From assembly GCA_948444845.1 (NCBI GenBank), contig CAOJVB010000007.1:1-61877 (forward strand): DNA of 61,877 bases, written 5' to 3'. The notes under the pieces were generated by a model. That model was not told the DNA's origin, ran no database searches, and saw nothing but the letters and a program-made list of their open reading frames with translations. This document shows positions 35,016-45,982 of the stretch, in pieces. The translations under genes were made by a program, and so were the position numbers. This DNA comes from an uncultured Clostridiaceae bacterium (GTDB lineage: Bacteria > Bacillota > Clostridia > TANB77 > CAG-508). The number at the start of each line of letters is the position of its first letter. Positions within the stretch are counted from its first letter, which is position 1.

Positions 35016-38000
35016 ATGGGGAAAATTGTAGAAACAAGAAAACTGTATAAAGAAACTATAAATAGTATTACAAAAACTGAAGAAAATTGGACTACGTTTT
35101 TAGACAGTGTTTCGTGGCATTTCAAATATGATTTTGTAGACAAAATTTTGATTTATGCACAAAGACCAGAGGCAAGAGCTTGTGCAGAATTAGAAGTATG
35201 GAATGATAGGACAAATAGATGGGTTAATAAAAATGCACAATTTATATTTGTAATTTCAAAAGATGAAAATAGTGAATACCCATTTAAACTTGTTTTTGAT
35301 GTATCAGATACACACAACTACAAAGGTACAGAATATAAATTATGGAGTGTTAAACCAGAATATGAAGAAAAAATTATTGAAACATTAGAAACAACATTTG
35401 GAGGAGAATGCGAATCAAATAGCCTAGAAGAAAACATTATTGCAAATGCTTATACTATGGTATCAGACAACATTCAAGATTATTTATCTACAATACACCA
35501 ATATAAAAAGGGAACTGTATTAGAAAATTTATCAGATGATGAAATACACGATATTACACTCATAACAGTATGGGCAAGCGTTTCATATATGATGATGACT
35601 AGATGTGGTATAAATGCTAGAGAAAAAATAGGTATGGAACAATTTACATTTATTAAAGATTTTAATAATGATAAAATAATTACAGCATTAGGTACTGCAA
35701 TAAGTGATATAGCAGAAATGGGTTTAAGAGAAATTGCAAAGACAATAGTAAATCTACAAAATGAAGAAAAAAATATAAATCACACATTTGTTAAAAATGA
35801 AAAAGGAGAGTATTCTAATAGTAAAGAAATTGAAAGAGGAGGAAATGAAAATGACGAAAATAGAATACAAACAAGTAGGAGATTATCAAGTACCGAACTT
35901 AGTGATGGAGAAAGAGGAAATACCAAATGGCAAATACGCAAGAATGAGACTACATTACCTAATGAAACACAAGAAAGCAGAATATTCAATATTATTGATG
36001 GAAAAAGGCTTGAACAAAGAATTAACGAAAGTGCAAGAACAAGCAATGGAAATGGAAAGACAGATAGTGGAGAAATTAGCAAAACAAGAGGGGACAACAG
36101 AAGAATTGAAAGCACAAGACCAAATGAAATGGATAGGACTAATGAACAATTACAAGATGATAGCAGAAGAACAGATAACGAGAGAACTAATATACACATA
36201 GAACAATACGTAAAAGAATTACCAACTGAAAATGAACAAAAATTAAATATAGCAGGAGTAGAAAATACTTCTGTTTTTTCTTTTAGCCAAGAGGAAATAG
36301 ATAATGTTTTAAGAGAGGGTAGTCATATTGAAAATGGAAAATTTAGAATTTATGAATTTTTAAGTAGAGGACTATCAAGTGGAGAAAATGCAGAATTTTT
36401 GAAACACGAGTATGGAGATGGTGGAAGAAGCTATGGATCTGATGATATATCAGAAGAACATAGTGCGAAAGGAATTAGACTATATATAGGTTATGCAGAG
36501 AATAGACCAGAACTATTATTAAGTTGGAAACAAGTAGAAAAAAGAATAAGAGAACTAATCAGTGCAGATAGATATTTTAATATACAAGAACAAGATGAGT
36601 ATTATGAATGGTTAGATGTAAATGGAATAAAACCTATAAAAAATGAATTAGAAAAAACAATTCAAGATGAAGATTATGAGGTGGCTAAAAGATTAAATGA
36701 GTTTCTAAAAGATTATGATATAGTCTCTTATAATCAAAACTTTCCAATAGAAAATACAGATGAAGATAATATAGAATTAGTAATAGCAGATATAAATGAT
36801 GATTCAAATTTAAGAGCATATATAGAGTTCTTAAAAAATAGTTATGAAGATATAGACTACGATGATGAAATGGCAGTTGAAGCAAGAGGTTTAATAGTAG
36901 AACTAGAAAAAAGACTACCATATTATGAATTTCACAATAATGACATTGTATATATAGGAACTGAAGAATATGAAATAAGGGCAATAAATGATGAAAGAGT
37001 TGTTTTAGTAGATACATCATTTCCTTTATTTACGAAAGAAATGACTAGAGAAGAATTCGACAGAAAAGTAAAAGAGAATCCTGCTAATGATAAATTAAGG
37101 ACAGGAAAAAGAATACAAGATAAAATTCAAGAAGAAAATAGTATAAATGAAATACAAGAAAAACAAGAGAATAAAGAACAAAAAGAAGAACAGAAAATAG
37201 AAAACAGTGAAGCAACAATAGAGATTAAAGAACAAGAAGAAAATCAAGATAATGTACCGTTAAAAGCAAATATAAAGAGAAAACGCAGAAATAAGATAGA
37301 GTATTTTGATTTACATCCAGAAATACCAATGGAAGAAAGAAATAATTACAAAATTAAAGATAATGATTTGGGAGTTGGAACAAAAAGAGAAAAATATCAA
37401 AATAATATTGCAGCTATTAAGGTACTTAAATTATGCGAAGAACAGAATAGATATGCAACAAAAGAAGAACAGGAAATATTATCAAAATATATTGGTTGGG
37501 GTGGACTACCAGAAGCATTTGATAGTAGAAATGACAGTTGGAATGCAGAGTATAAAGAATTAAATTCATTACTAACTGAAAAAGAATATACAGAAGCAAA
37601 AAGGTCAACACTAACTGCTTTTTATACACCACCAATAGTTATAAAATCTATATATAAAGCATTAGAGAATATGGGACTAGAAAAAGGTAATATATTAGAG
37701 CCAAGTTGTCGGTGTTGGTAATTTTTTAGGAATGCTACCAGATACATTAAATCAATGTAAAATGTATGGAGTAGAGTTAGATAGTATTTCAGGTAGAATA
37801 GCAAGTCAGCTATATCAAAAAAATACGATAGCAGTAAAAGGGTTTGAAGACGTAGAACTTCCAGACTCATTTTTTGATGTTGCTGTTGGAAATGTACCTT
37901 TTGGAGATTTCAAACCTTATGATAAAAGATATGATAAAAATAAGTTCGTAATTCACGATTATTTTTTTGCAAAGACATTAGACAAAATTAGACCAAATGG

Positions 38001-41000
38001 AGTAATAGCATTTATTACGAGCAAAGGAACATTAGATAAAAAAGATGAAAGTGTAAGAAGATACATTTCACAAAGAGCAGAACTTATAGGAGCTATACGA
38101 TTACCAGATGACACTTTTAAAAAGAATGCAGGAACAGAGGTCACAACAGATATTATATTTTTAAAGAAAAGAGATAGAATTACAGATATTGAAGATGAAT
38201 GGGTACAATTAGATACAACAGAAGATGGCATTAAAATGAATAAGTATTTTGTTGACCATCCAGAGATGATTTTAGGAGAAATGAAAGAAGAATCTACACA
38301 ATATGGTATGGATTTTGCTTGTAAGCCATATGAAAATACAAAATTAGATGATTTGTTAGAAAATGCAATACAAAACTTAAATGCAGAAATCGAAGATTAT
38401 CAAATAGATATTATAGACGAAGAAGAAACAAGTATTCCAGCAGACCCAAGTGTAAGGAACTTTTCATATACAATAGTTGATGAACAAGTTTATTATAGAG
38501 AAAATAGTCAAATGTACTTACAAGAGTTACCATTAACAACGATAAATAGAATTAAAAGTATGATAACAATAAGAGATTGTGTAAGAAATCTGATTGAAGT
38601 ACAACTAGATGATGGCTCTGATGAAGAAATAAAACAATTACAAGCAAGGCTAAATGGATTATATGATTATTTTGTAAAGAATTATGGATTAATAAATAGT
38701 AGAACAAATGAAAGAGCGTTTTCAGAAGATAGTAGTTACTATTTGTTATGCTCATTGGAGATATTAAATGAAAATAAACAATTTGTAAGAAAAGCAGATA
38801 TGTTTTCAAAAAGAACTATAAAGCCTAATAAAGTAATTACAAAAGCAGATAATAGTATTGATGCTTTAATTTTATCAATATCAGAAAAAGCTAGGGTTGA
38901 TATAGAATATATGCAAGAAATAACTGGAAAGATGCAGGAAGAAATTATAAAAGATTTAGAGGGTAGTATATATAAAGACCCTATAAGTGAAGAATATCTA
39001 ACTGTAGATGAATATCTTTCTGGTAATGTCAGAGAAAAACTAAAAATAGCTAAAAGATTTGCAGAAAATAACCCAGAATATGATGTGAATGTAAAAGCAT
39101 TAGAACAAGTAAAAATAAAAGATTTATCAGCTAGTGAAATAAGTGTTAGATTAGGAGCAACTTGGATACCACCATCAGATATTGAAGAGTTTATGTTTGA
39201 ATTGTTAGAAACAAGTAAATATAAAAGAGATTATATAAAAGTACATTATTCAGATTATACCTCAGAGTGGAATATAAGTGGTAAAAGTGAAGATACTGGA
39301 AATATAAAAGCAATAAATACTTATGGAACAACTAGAGCAAATGCATATAAAATAATAGAAAACACACTAAATTTAAAAGATGTAAGAATATTTGATACAG
39401 TTATTGATATTAACGGAAAAGAACAGAGAGTATTAAATACAAAAGAAACTGCAATAGCACAGGCAAAACAAGATTTAATTAAGAGTAAATTTGAAGACTG
39501 GATTTGGAAAGACCAGGCAAGACGAGAAAGATTAGTAACAGAATATAATGAAAAATTTAATAATATTAGACCAAGAGAATATGATGGGCAATATATAACA
39601 TTTGGAGGAATAAATCCAGAAATATCTTTAAGAAAACACCAAGTAAATGCTATTGCTCACATACTTTATGGTGGAAATACTTTATTAGCACACGAGGTTG
39701 GTGCAGGAAAAACTTTTGAAATGGTAGCAGGTGCTATGGAGTCAAAAAGACTTGGATTATGTTCTAAGTCTTTATTTGTTGTTCCAAATCATATTATAGA
39801 ACAGTTCGCAAGTGAATTTTTACAATTATACCCATCAGCAAATATTCTGGTTGCAACAAAAAAGGATTTCGCAACTAATAATCGCAAGAAGTTTTGCTCA
39901 AAAATAGCTACTGGGGAATATGATGCAATAATTATAGGACATAGCCAGTTTGAGAAAATTCCAATGTCAAAAGAAAGACAAGAAAAAATATTAAAAAGAC
40001 AGATAAATGACTTGTCTTTAGGAATAAATGATTTAAGAAACAATGACGGAGAATATTATTCTATAAAACAATTAGAAAAAAGCAAAGAAAAAATTGAAGA
40101 AAAGCTAAAAAAACTAAATGACCAAAGTAAAAAAGATAATGTTGTAACATTCGAACAACTTGGATGTGATAGAATTTTTGTAGACGAAGCACACTATTTC
40201 AAGAATTTGTTTTTGTATACGAAAATGAGAAATGTAGGAGGAATTGCACAGAGTGAAGCACAAAAAAGTTCAGACTTATTTATGAAATGTCAGTATTTAG
40301 ATGAACTAACTGGAGGAAAAGGTATTGTATTTGCTACTGGTACACCTATATCTAATTCAATGGTAGAAATGTATACAATGCAAAGATATTTACAATATAA
40401 TTCATTAGAGCATAAAGATTTATTGCAATTTGACGCTTGGGCTTCTACTTTTGGAGAAACAGTAACAGCAATAGAACTTGCACCAGAAGGGACAGGTTAT
40501 AGAGCAAAAACTCGATTTGCAAAATTTTATAATCTTCCAGAGCTTATGAGTATGTTTAAAGAAATTGCAGATATACAAACTGCAGAAACGTTGAATTTAC
40601 CAGTACCAAAAGCTAACTTTCATAATGTTGCCGTTAAGCCTAGCGATATACAAAAAGAAATGGTAGAGGGATTAGGAAAAAGAGCAGATGCAATTAGAAA
40701 AAAACAAGTTGATTCAAAAACAGATAATATGCTTAAAATTACAAATGAGGGTAGAAAACTAGCATTAGATCAAAGGTTATTAAATGAAATACTACCAGAC
40801 TTCGAAAATAGTAAAGTAAATATTTGTGCAAATAATATATATGATATATGGGAAAAGAATAAAGACAACAAAGCAACACAGTTAGTTTTTTGTGATTTAT
40901 CAACTCCAAAGGTATTAGGAACAGATGATAATCCTTATGAAATGGAAGAAAAAGACGGTAAATGGCAATTAAAAGATAGAGCATTTACAGATGTTTATAC

Positions 41001-42175
41001 AGACTTAAAAAGAAAGCTAATAGCAAAAGGCATACCAAAAGACGAAATAGCTTTTATACACGAAGCAAATACAGAAACAAGAAAAAAAGAGTTATTTGCA
41101 AAGGTTAGAAGTGGACAAGTAAGAGTTTTAATGGGGTCAACAAATAAAATGGGAGCAGGAACGAATGTACAAACAAAAATTAAAGCTATACACCACTTAG
41201 ACTGTCCGTGGAGACCTGCTGACCTTACCCAAAGAAATGGAAGACGGAATAAGGCAAGGTAATGAAAATGATGAGATAGATGTATTTACCTATGTTACAG
41301 AAGGAACATTCGATGCATATTTATATCAATTAGTAGAAAATAAGCAAAGGTTTATATCTCAAATAATGACCTCAAAAGCAATAGTTCGTTCTGCAGAAGA
41401 CATTGATGAAAAAGCACTTTCTTATGCAGAAATTAAAGCCCTAGCAGCAGGAAATCCATTAATAATAGAAAAAACTAATTTAGATGCAGAGGTTTCAAAA
41501 TTAAAACTATTAAAGCAAAGTTATCTAAGCCAAATTTATATGTTAGAAGATTCAATAGTTAAATATTACCCTATTGAAATAAAAAAGAATGAAGACTTAA
41601 TAAAGAATATTCAAAAAGACATTGAAATTGTAAGAACAAATACTATAACTAATGAGGAAGATAAATTTTCGCCTATGATTTTAAAAGGAAAACAGTATAA
41701 TGAAAAAGAAGAAGCAGGAAAAATGATATTAGAGATATGTAAAAACAAAACTGATAAAGAATCAGAAGAAATAGGAACATATAAAGGTATGAAAATGTAC
41801 CTTGAAATAGTATGTGGAGATTTCATTTTAAATATGAAAAGTAATTCTTCATATGTTGTTAAATTAGGAAAAGATGTTTTTGGAAATATAACAAGAATAG
41901 ATAATGTGTTATCTGATATAGAAAAGACACTAGAAAAAACAAAAGTTACACTAGAAAATTTACAACAACAATTTGAAAATGCTAAAAATGATGTAAAAAT
42001 ACCATTTGATAAGGAACAAGAATTAGAGGAAAAAATAAAAAGATTAAATGAATTAAATAAAGAACTAGAAATTAATGATAAAGAAAATGAAATAATTGAT
42101 GATGTAGAACAAGAAGAACTAGCTGAAGATAAAGATAAAAAATGTCAAGATTATGATAGAGATGAAATAAGATAA
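35016..42175 (+). CDS. Giant N6-methyltransferase/SNF2-helicase fusion, read through two +1 sites
   Basis: A single protein of about 2,385 residues after skipping an extra C at 37710 (TGT C GGT, rebuilding EPSCGVGNFLG, the SAM-binding motif I) and at 41245 (AGA C GGA, rebuilding the helicase motif QRNGRGIRQGN). Domains in order: N-terminal conserved domain; Asn/Arg/Ser-rich linker (about 265-390) that overlaps tnpV in another frame; accessory region; N6-methyltransferase (motif IV as VGNVPFGDF); SNF2 helicase with AHEVGAGKT (motif I), DEAHYFK (motif II) and TGTPISNSM (motif III); coiled-coil tail. Such proteins are a hallmark of Tn1549-like elements, possibly for DNA processing or anti-restriction. 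Both breaks hit catalytic motifs. Confidence 0.9.
35851..36201 (+). CDS. tnpV: TnpV-like protein nested inside the methyltransferase-helicase gene
   Basis: This 116-residue frame lies fully inside the big upstream gene, in the +1 frame relative to it. It has its own RBS AGAGGAGG at 35835-35842, eight bases before the ATG. The product resembles TnpV, a protein carried by several clostridial transposable and conjugative elements: IPNGKYARMRLHYLMKHKKA, then LAKQEGTTEELKAQDQMKW, then the end IAEEQITRELIY. The host gene's own frame here encodes only an Asn/Arg/Ser-rich linker, which suggests the TnpV frame is the constrained one. The function of TnpV is unknown. I rely on memory of the family; a profile search would settle it. 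Confidence 0.75.
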   Translation: MTKIEYKQVGDYQVPNLVMEKEEIPNGKYARMRLHYLMKHKKAEYSILLMEKGLNKELTKVQEQAMEMERQIVEKLAKQEGTTEELKAQDQMKWIGLMNNYKMIAEEQITRELIYT

Positions 42176-42180
42176 AGCTA

Positions 42181-42208
42181 TTGAATTGATAGAAGTTTGT
42201 GATATAAT
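42181..42208 (+). promoter_or_regulatory. Promoter of the transporter/zeta unit
   Basis: TTGAAT at 42181-42186, a 16-base spacer and TATAAT at 42203-42208, 46 bases before the start of the transporter gene. Confidence 0.6.
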
Positions 42209-42253
42209 CATATTAAAAAACAAAAGTAGTTTGTTAGGAGATTATAGCTAAAA

Positions 42254-43471
42254 ATGGAGCAAGATATAAAGAAAATAAAACGAAGTATAAAAATATACCC
42301 AATATTTGCATCTTTTACAGGAGATATGATATTTTTCGTACCAATAGATACTTTATTTCTAACATTGGTAAAAGGGTTAAATGCAAGCCAAATAACGGCA
42401 ATGACTATGGTAGCTTTAATTATATGTATAATATCACAAAAGGCTATACTAGTAACTGTAAAAAAGATAGGTAATGTAAATTCTTTAAGATTAGGAACGA
42501 TATTAATATTAATTGCAGCATTAGTATTAACATTTGGAAAATCATTTGCTTTAATGTTGTTATATAAAAGTATAAACGAAATAGCATTTATGTTTTTAAA
42601 TATGGATGAAATTATCTTAAAAAGTAATCTAAATGCAGTAAATAGAAAAGATGATTATTATAAAATAAGGAATAAATCAAAAATAATGTACTCAATTATA
42701 ACTTTACTCACAGCATTAGTAGCAGGAAAATTATTCAATATAAATCAATATTTGCCAATGTATTTGTCAATTATAATATATATATTATTAATTGGACTTG
42801 CATTTATGTACTACGAAGCAAAAACAAATGAAACCAGAGAAATTAAAGAGAATAAAAAGAAAGTAAAAATAACTTCAGTTATATTTTTAGTAATATTATC
42901 TAATGCAGTATTTTATTCAATCATAAAAATGGGACAAAATAATAGTAAATTATTTATGCAATATGATTTTCAAAAATTTTTGTCTATTGAAATGGTAACA
43001 TACTATATAACAACAATAGTATTTATTTCAAGAATTGCAAGATTAGTAGGAAATATAGTATTTGGAAAAGTATATTCAAAAATAAAAGATAAGATGAGTA
43101 TAGTATTAACAATTTGTTTAAGTATGGCATTTCTATTATTAATTATAGGTCATTATATTAATGTAGAATTTATATATAAAGTGATAATAATGTCATTAGG
43201 ATTTTTCTTAATACTAGCAACAAGAGATTCTTTCCAAATATATATTGAAGATGTAGCATTAAGTATTTCTGATAAAGAAGAACAACAAAAAATTGTAATA
43301 GATATAGAAGTTTATAGAAGACTAGGAACATTAATTTTAAGTGCAATTTTCACACTAATTTTAATGAAATATGAGCTAATAGTAATAGAATTTATTTTAT
43401 TAGGTTTAAGTATTGGAGAAATATTTGTTAATAAAAAATTATGTGATAAGTTAAAGACATACAAAATTTAA
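42254..43471 (+). CDS. MFS-like membrane transporter
   Basis: A 405-residue polytopic protein with about 11-12 hydrophobic segments, consistent with a major facilitator superfamily fold. Loops are basic on the presumed inside (YYEAKTNETREIKENKKKVK lies at the usual central loop). No substrate-specific motif is visible, so export of a drug or peptide is only a guess. RBS TTAGGAGAT at about 42235. It starts an accessory unit inside the element that continues with the zeta-like gene 21 bases downstream. Confidence 0.7.
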   Translation: MEQDIKKIKRSIKIYPIFASFTGDMIFFVPIDTLFLTLVKGLNASQITAMTMVALIICIISQKAILVTVKKIGNVNSLRLGTILILIAALVLTFGKSFALMLLYKSINEIAFMFLNMDEIILKSNLNAVNRKDDYYKIRNKSKIMYSIITLLTALVAGKLFNINQYLPMYLSIIIYILLIGLAFMYYEAKTNETREIKENKKKVKITSVIFLVILSNAVFYSIIKMGQNNSKLFMQYDFQKFLSIEMVTYYITTIVFISRIARLVGNIVFGKVYSKIKDKMSIVLTICLSMAFLLLIIGHYINVEFIYKVIIMSLGFFLILATRDSFQIYIEDVALSISDKEEQQKIVIDIEVYRRLGTLILSAIFTLILMKYELIVIEFILLGLSIGEIFVNKKLCDKLKTYKI

Positions 43472-43492
43472 TTCGAAAGTGAGAAAAAATAA

Positions 43493-44368
43493 ATGGAAAA
43501 TGAATTTTTAGAGAAACTAATTGAAAGTTATAAATTATCTGAAGATGAACATAGAAAGATTTTAAACGAACTTAAGAAAAGAGTATTTTTAAATAAAGTT
43601 GCTGAAAAAGACCCATCCATTATGTTTGTTATAGGTCAACCAGGATGTGGAAAAACCACATTTATACAAAATACTGATTTATCTAGTTATACAATTATAA
43701 ACTCTGATGACTATCGCCGTTTTAGTAAATATTCTGATGAAATACTAGATAAATATCCAACATATTATACAAAACTTACAAATTTTGATGCACATTTATG
43801 GGGAGATGAACTTTTTTCTTATGCAATGGCTAATAGCTATTCAGCTTTAAGAGAAAAAGCACCAGTTGATTATAGTTTGTTAGAAACAATTAAGGCTATT
43901 CCAGATGAATACGATGCAACTATAGATTTAGTAGTTACAGGAAATTTAGCAAGTTTACTTGCGACAAGAGAAAGATACGAAAAAACTATATTAAAAAGTA
44001 AAAATGCTAGATTATCAAATATTGAAGCACATAATAGATGTTATAATTTATTACCAGATTTTATTTCAAAATGTTTAGCTTGTGGAGTGAAAGTAAATTA
44101 TATTGTACCAAGAAATAATGGATTTGATATGATTCCTGTTGGAAATGATGGTTTAAGTTTATTAGAAAGACTTAGAAAAGAAAGTAATGAACAAGTTTGT
44201 CTTGATTATGAAACAAGAACTAATAATATAAAAAAAGCAATGATAAATAGAAATGCACCCCAAGAGCAATTTGACGAACTTAACAAAATTGAAAAAATAT
44301 ATCTTGAAATAGTGAATAGTAAGAGTGCGGAACATATTAAACCAGAAGATTTAGATAGTGAAAGATAA
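43493..44368 (+). CDS. Zeta-toxin family kinase
   Basis: A 291-residue P-loop protein of the zeta/PezT family. Those toxins phosphorylate UDP-N-acetylglucosamine and block cell-wall synthesis. Walker A is GQPGCGKTTF from residue 48 (Lys54, Thr55). The family marker IINSDDYR with the substrate-binding Asp follows, then VVTGNLASLLATRERYEKTI. An N-terminal helical extension of about 40 residues precedes the P-loop. No gene resembling an epsilon antitoxin lies next to it, so it may be regulated by its own N-terminus or act as a non-toxic kinase. Confidence 0.85.
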   Translation: MENEFLEKLIESYKLSEDEHRKILNELKKRVFLNKVAEKDPSIMFVIGQPGCGKTTFIQNTDLSSYTIINSDDYRRFSKYSDEILDKYPTYYTKLTNFDAHLWGDELFSYAMANSYSALREKAPVDYSLLETIKAIPDEYDATIDLVVTGNLASLLATRERYEKTILKSKNARLSNIEAHNRCYNLLPDFISKCLACGVKVNYIVPRNNGFDMIPVGNDGLSLLERLRKESNEQVCLDYETRTNNIKKAMINRNAPQEQFDELNKIEKIYLEIVNSKSAEHIKPEDLDSER

Positions 44369-44387
44369 TTTATACGAGGGAGGATTT

Positions 44388-44759
44388 ATGAAAAGAAAAG
44401 GAATTATTATAACGATTATAATGTGTATTCTAATTTTAGTTAGTGCTACAATATTTTCAATAGCTAAATTCAATGTTTGGAATCCATTTTCTTCTTGTTT
44501 TGGAATGTTAGAAATTTTATTTACAGATAAAGAATATACAATAGTACAAAATAATCCTAACAGGGTGGGATTTAGTAAAACAGCAGATACATCAGATAAA
44601 AGCAGTGGACAATATTTAGATGAATATATGGAAAATAGAGGTTTCTACTTTATATCTGAAGAACAAATGGGTGGAATGTTGGTATATAGTAATGGTAGTG
44701 AAAAAGAATACATTTTATTTTCTACAAACAAATATTATTCAAAATGGGAATGGCAATAA
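44388..44759 (+). CDS. Small membrane-anchored hypothetical protein, 123 residues
   Basis: An in-frame GTG at 44358 overlaps the zeta gene, but AGGGAGG at 44377-44383 points to the ATG at 44388. Residues 5-25 form a membrane anchor; the rest (SGQYLDEYMENRGFYFISEEQM) would lie outside the cell. No family recognised. It is the third gene of the transporter/zeta unit. Confidence 0.6.
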   Translation: MKRKGIIITIIMCILILVSATIFSIAKFNVWNPFSSCFGMLEILFTDKEYTIVQNNPNRVGFSKTADTSDKSSGQYLDEYMENRGFYFISEEQMGGMLVYSNGSEKEYILFSTNKYYSKWEWQ

Positions 44760-44818
44760 CAAATTATGAGATAAGATAAAAATATGCAAAATTTGACTTT
44801 AAAAATGTCTTAAAATAG

Positions 44819-44847
44819 TTGACATTATGCAAATTTTACATTAAAAT
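44819..44847 (+). promoter_or_regulatory. Promoter with flanking repeats upstream of the 95-residue gene
   Basis: TTGACA at 44819-44824, a 17-base spacer and TAAAAT at 44842-44847. Near-repeats ATGCAAAATTT (about 44784) and ATGCAAATTTT (about 44827) flank it and could be operator half-sites. Confidence 0.6.
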
Positions 44848-44887
44848 AATTATGACAACTATTAATACCCTTTGAGGTGATTCAAAA

Positions 44888-44912
44888 ATCTCGGGGGAAA
44901 AACTCCGAGATG
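44888..44912 (+). promoter_or_regulatory. Leader hairpin in the 5' UTR
   Basis: ATCTCGG...CCGAGAT arms with a ten-base loop GGGAAAAACT. It lies between the promoter and the RBS AAGGAGG at about 44919, with no T-run, so it is more likely an RNA control or protein-binding hairpin than a terminator. Confidence 0.5.
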
Positions 44913-44932
44913 AATATTAAGGAGGAAAGGCT

Positions 44933-45220
44933 ATGTTAATACCAGTATTTGTAGATGGCGATTTTGAAGACAGAGAATCTGTAAAAGACTACTTCGGAAG
45001 GTGGATTTGTGAAGGAATGTATGTCAATGAAGTTTCATTTATTCCTAATTCACAACAACGGCAGGGATGGGTTACAGAAGTAATTGATGAGAACGACGGC
45101 TCAGGAAAAATCAAGGTTAAGGTTGTACGGAAAGCAGGAGAGTTCTTAGATGAACAGAGTTACTATGTTACAGAATTTGAACAAGGAAATAACTGGTGTA
45201 AAGCATTAACCGATGGCTAA
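44933..45220 (+). CDS. Hypothetical protein, 95 residues, atypical codon use
   Basis: I do not recognise this protein. It has a beta-rich look (RQGWVTEVIDENDGSGKIKV) and several Trp and Tyr residues. RBS AAGGAGGAAAGG. It has its own promoter, leader hairpin and terminator. Codon use is clearly more G+C-rich than its neighbours, and it holds two in-frame CGG codons read as Arg (45058 and 45127), where skipping would give a quick stop. It is therefore a probable separate acquisition within the element. Confidence 0.65.
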   Translation: MLIPVFVDGDFEDRESVKDYFGRWICEGMYVNEVSFIPNSQQRQGWVTEVIDENDGSGKIKVKVVRKAGEFLDEQSYYVTEFEQGNNWCKALTDG

Positions 45221-45268
45221 TACAGTATTAGTATTAGCAAAAGTAAAAATTAAATAGAAAGATTAGAG

Positions 45269-45303
45269 GAGATATCAAGAAATTATTGGTATCTCTTTTT
45301 TTG
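45269..45303 (+). terminator. Terminator after the 95-residue gene
   Basis: GAGATA...TATCTC arms followed by seven T. A weaker hairpin GCTAATAC...GTATTAGC lies at 45216-45238 over the stop codon. Confidence 0.75.
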
Positions 45304-45319
45304 ATGGAAAGGAGTATAA

Positions 45320-45979
45320 ATGGAAACAGAAACAAAGCAAATCTTTAGTAAAATTTATCAAGATTTAAAGGAAGAAATGACAAATAATAATGAAAATACA
45401 TTTCTTAAAGAATACACTATTCCGAGCATAAATTATAACCCAGATAGTGAAAATAGAGAGAATATGTATTTTGCAAGTGGTATTGAAATGGAACTTTATC
45501 AAATGATGAAACAATTTGATTATAAAGTATATTTTTCAAGCTATAAAGATAAATATTTCTTTAGTAATAGTCCAAAAAAAGCAGAAGCAGCAATGCTATT
45601 AGAAACAGAAAAAGAAACAGTAAAAGACGTGCAAGAAAAGCAAAAATTAAAACGCAAATTTGAAGAAAAAATTAATAAAGAATTTAGAAAATTTGTAGAC
45701 AGTTTAAAACAATGTGACCCAGAAATTATTATAAATAATGCCTATGAATTAGTATCAAAACAAGAAATGATTTATAAAATAATTGATAAAGATTATACTA
45801 CTTCTGAATTAAAAGCATTACTAAAAACAAAAGGAATTTTAAATGAATGCTATGACGAATGGCTAAAAAGTGATGGTAATTTTAATGAGGTTTTAGAATA
45901 TGCAGTTGATAGTAGAATAGACCTAATTTTAGACGACTTTAAAGAAAAGAACAAAGAGAAAACTAGAGAAAGTAGATAA
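45320..45979 (+). CDS. DUF3848-type protein
   Basis: A 219-residue protein found in conjugative elements of Firmicutes. The C-terminal half has the DUF3848 pattern: FVDSLKQCDPEIIINNAYEL, then LKALLKTKGILNECYDEWLK. Its role is unknown. RBS AAAGGAG at about 45309. It ends three bases before the next gene, so the two are coupled and start the DNA-processing block ahead of the relaxase. Confidence 0.7.
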   Translation: METETKQIFSKIYQDLKEEMTNNNENTFLKEYTIPSINYNPDSENRENMYFASGIEMELYQMMKQFDYKVYFSSYKDKYFFSNSPKKAEAAMLLETEKETVKDVQEKQKLKRKFEEKINKEFRKFVDSLKQCDPEIIINNAYELVSKQEMIYKIIDKDYTTSELKALLKTKGILNECYDEWLKSDGNFNEVLEYAVDSRIDLILDDFKEKNKEKTRESR

Positions 45980-45982
45980 GTT

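Noticed and set aside
37306..37563. Plus-strand frame of 85 codons inside the methyltransferase-helicase gene
   Set aside because: Unlike the tnpV frame it has no RBS, no recognisable family and Lys/Ile-rich shadow composition.
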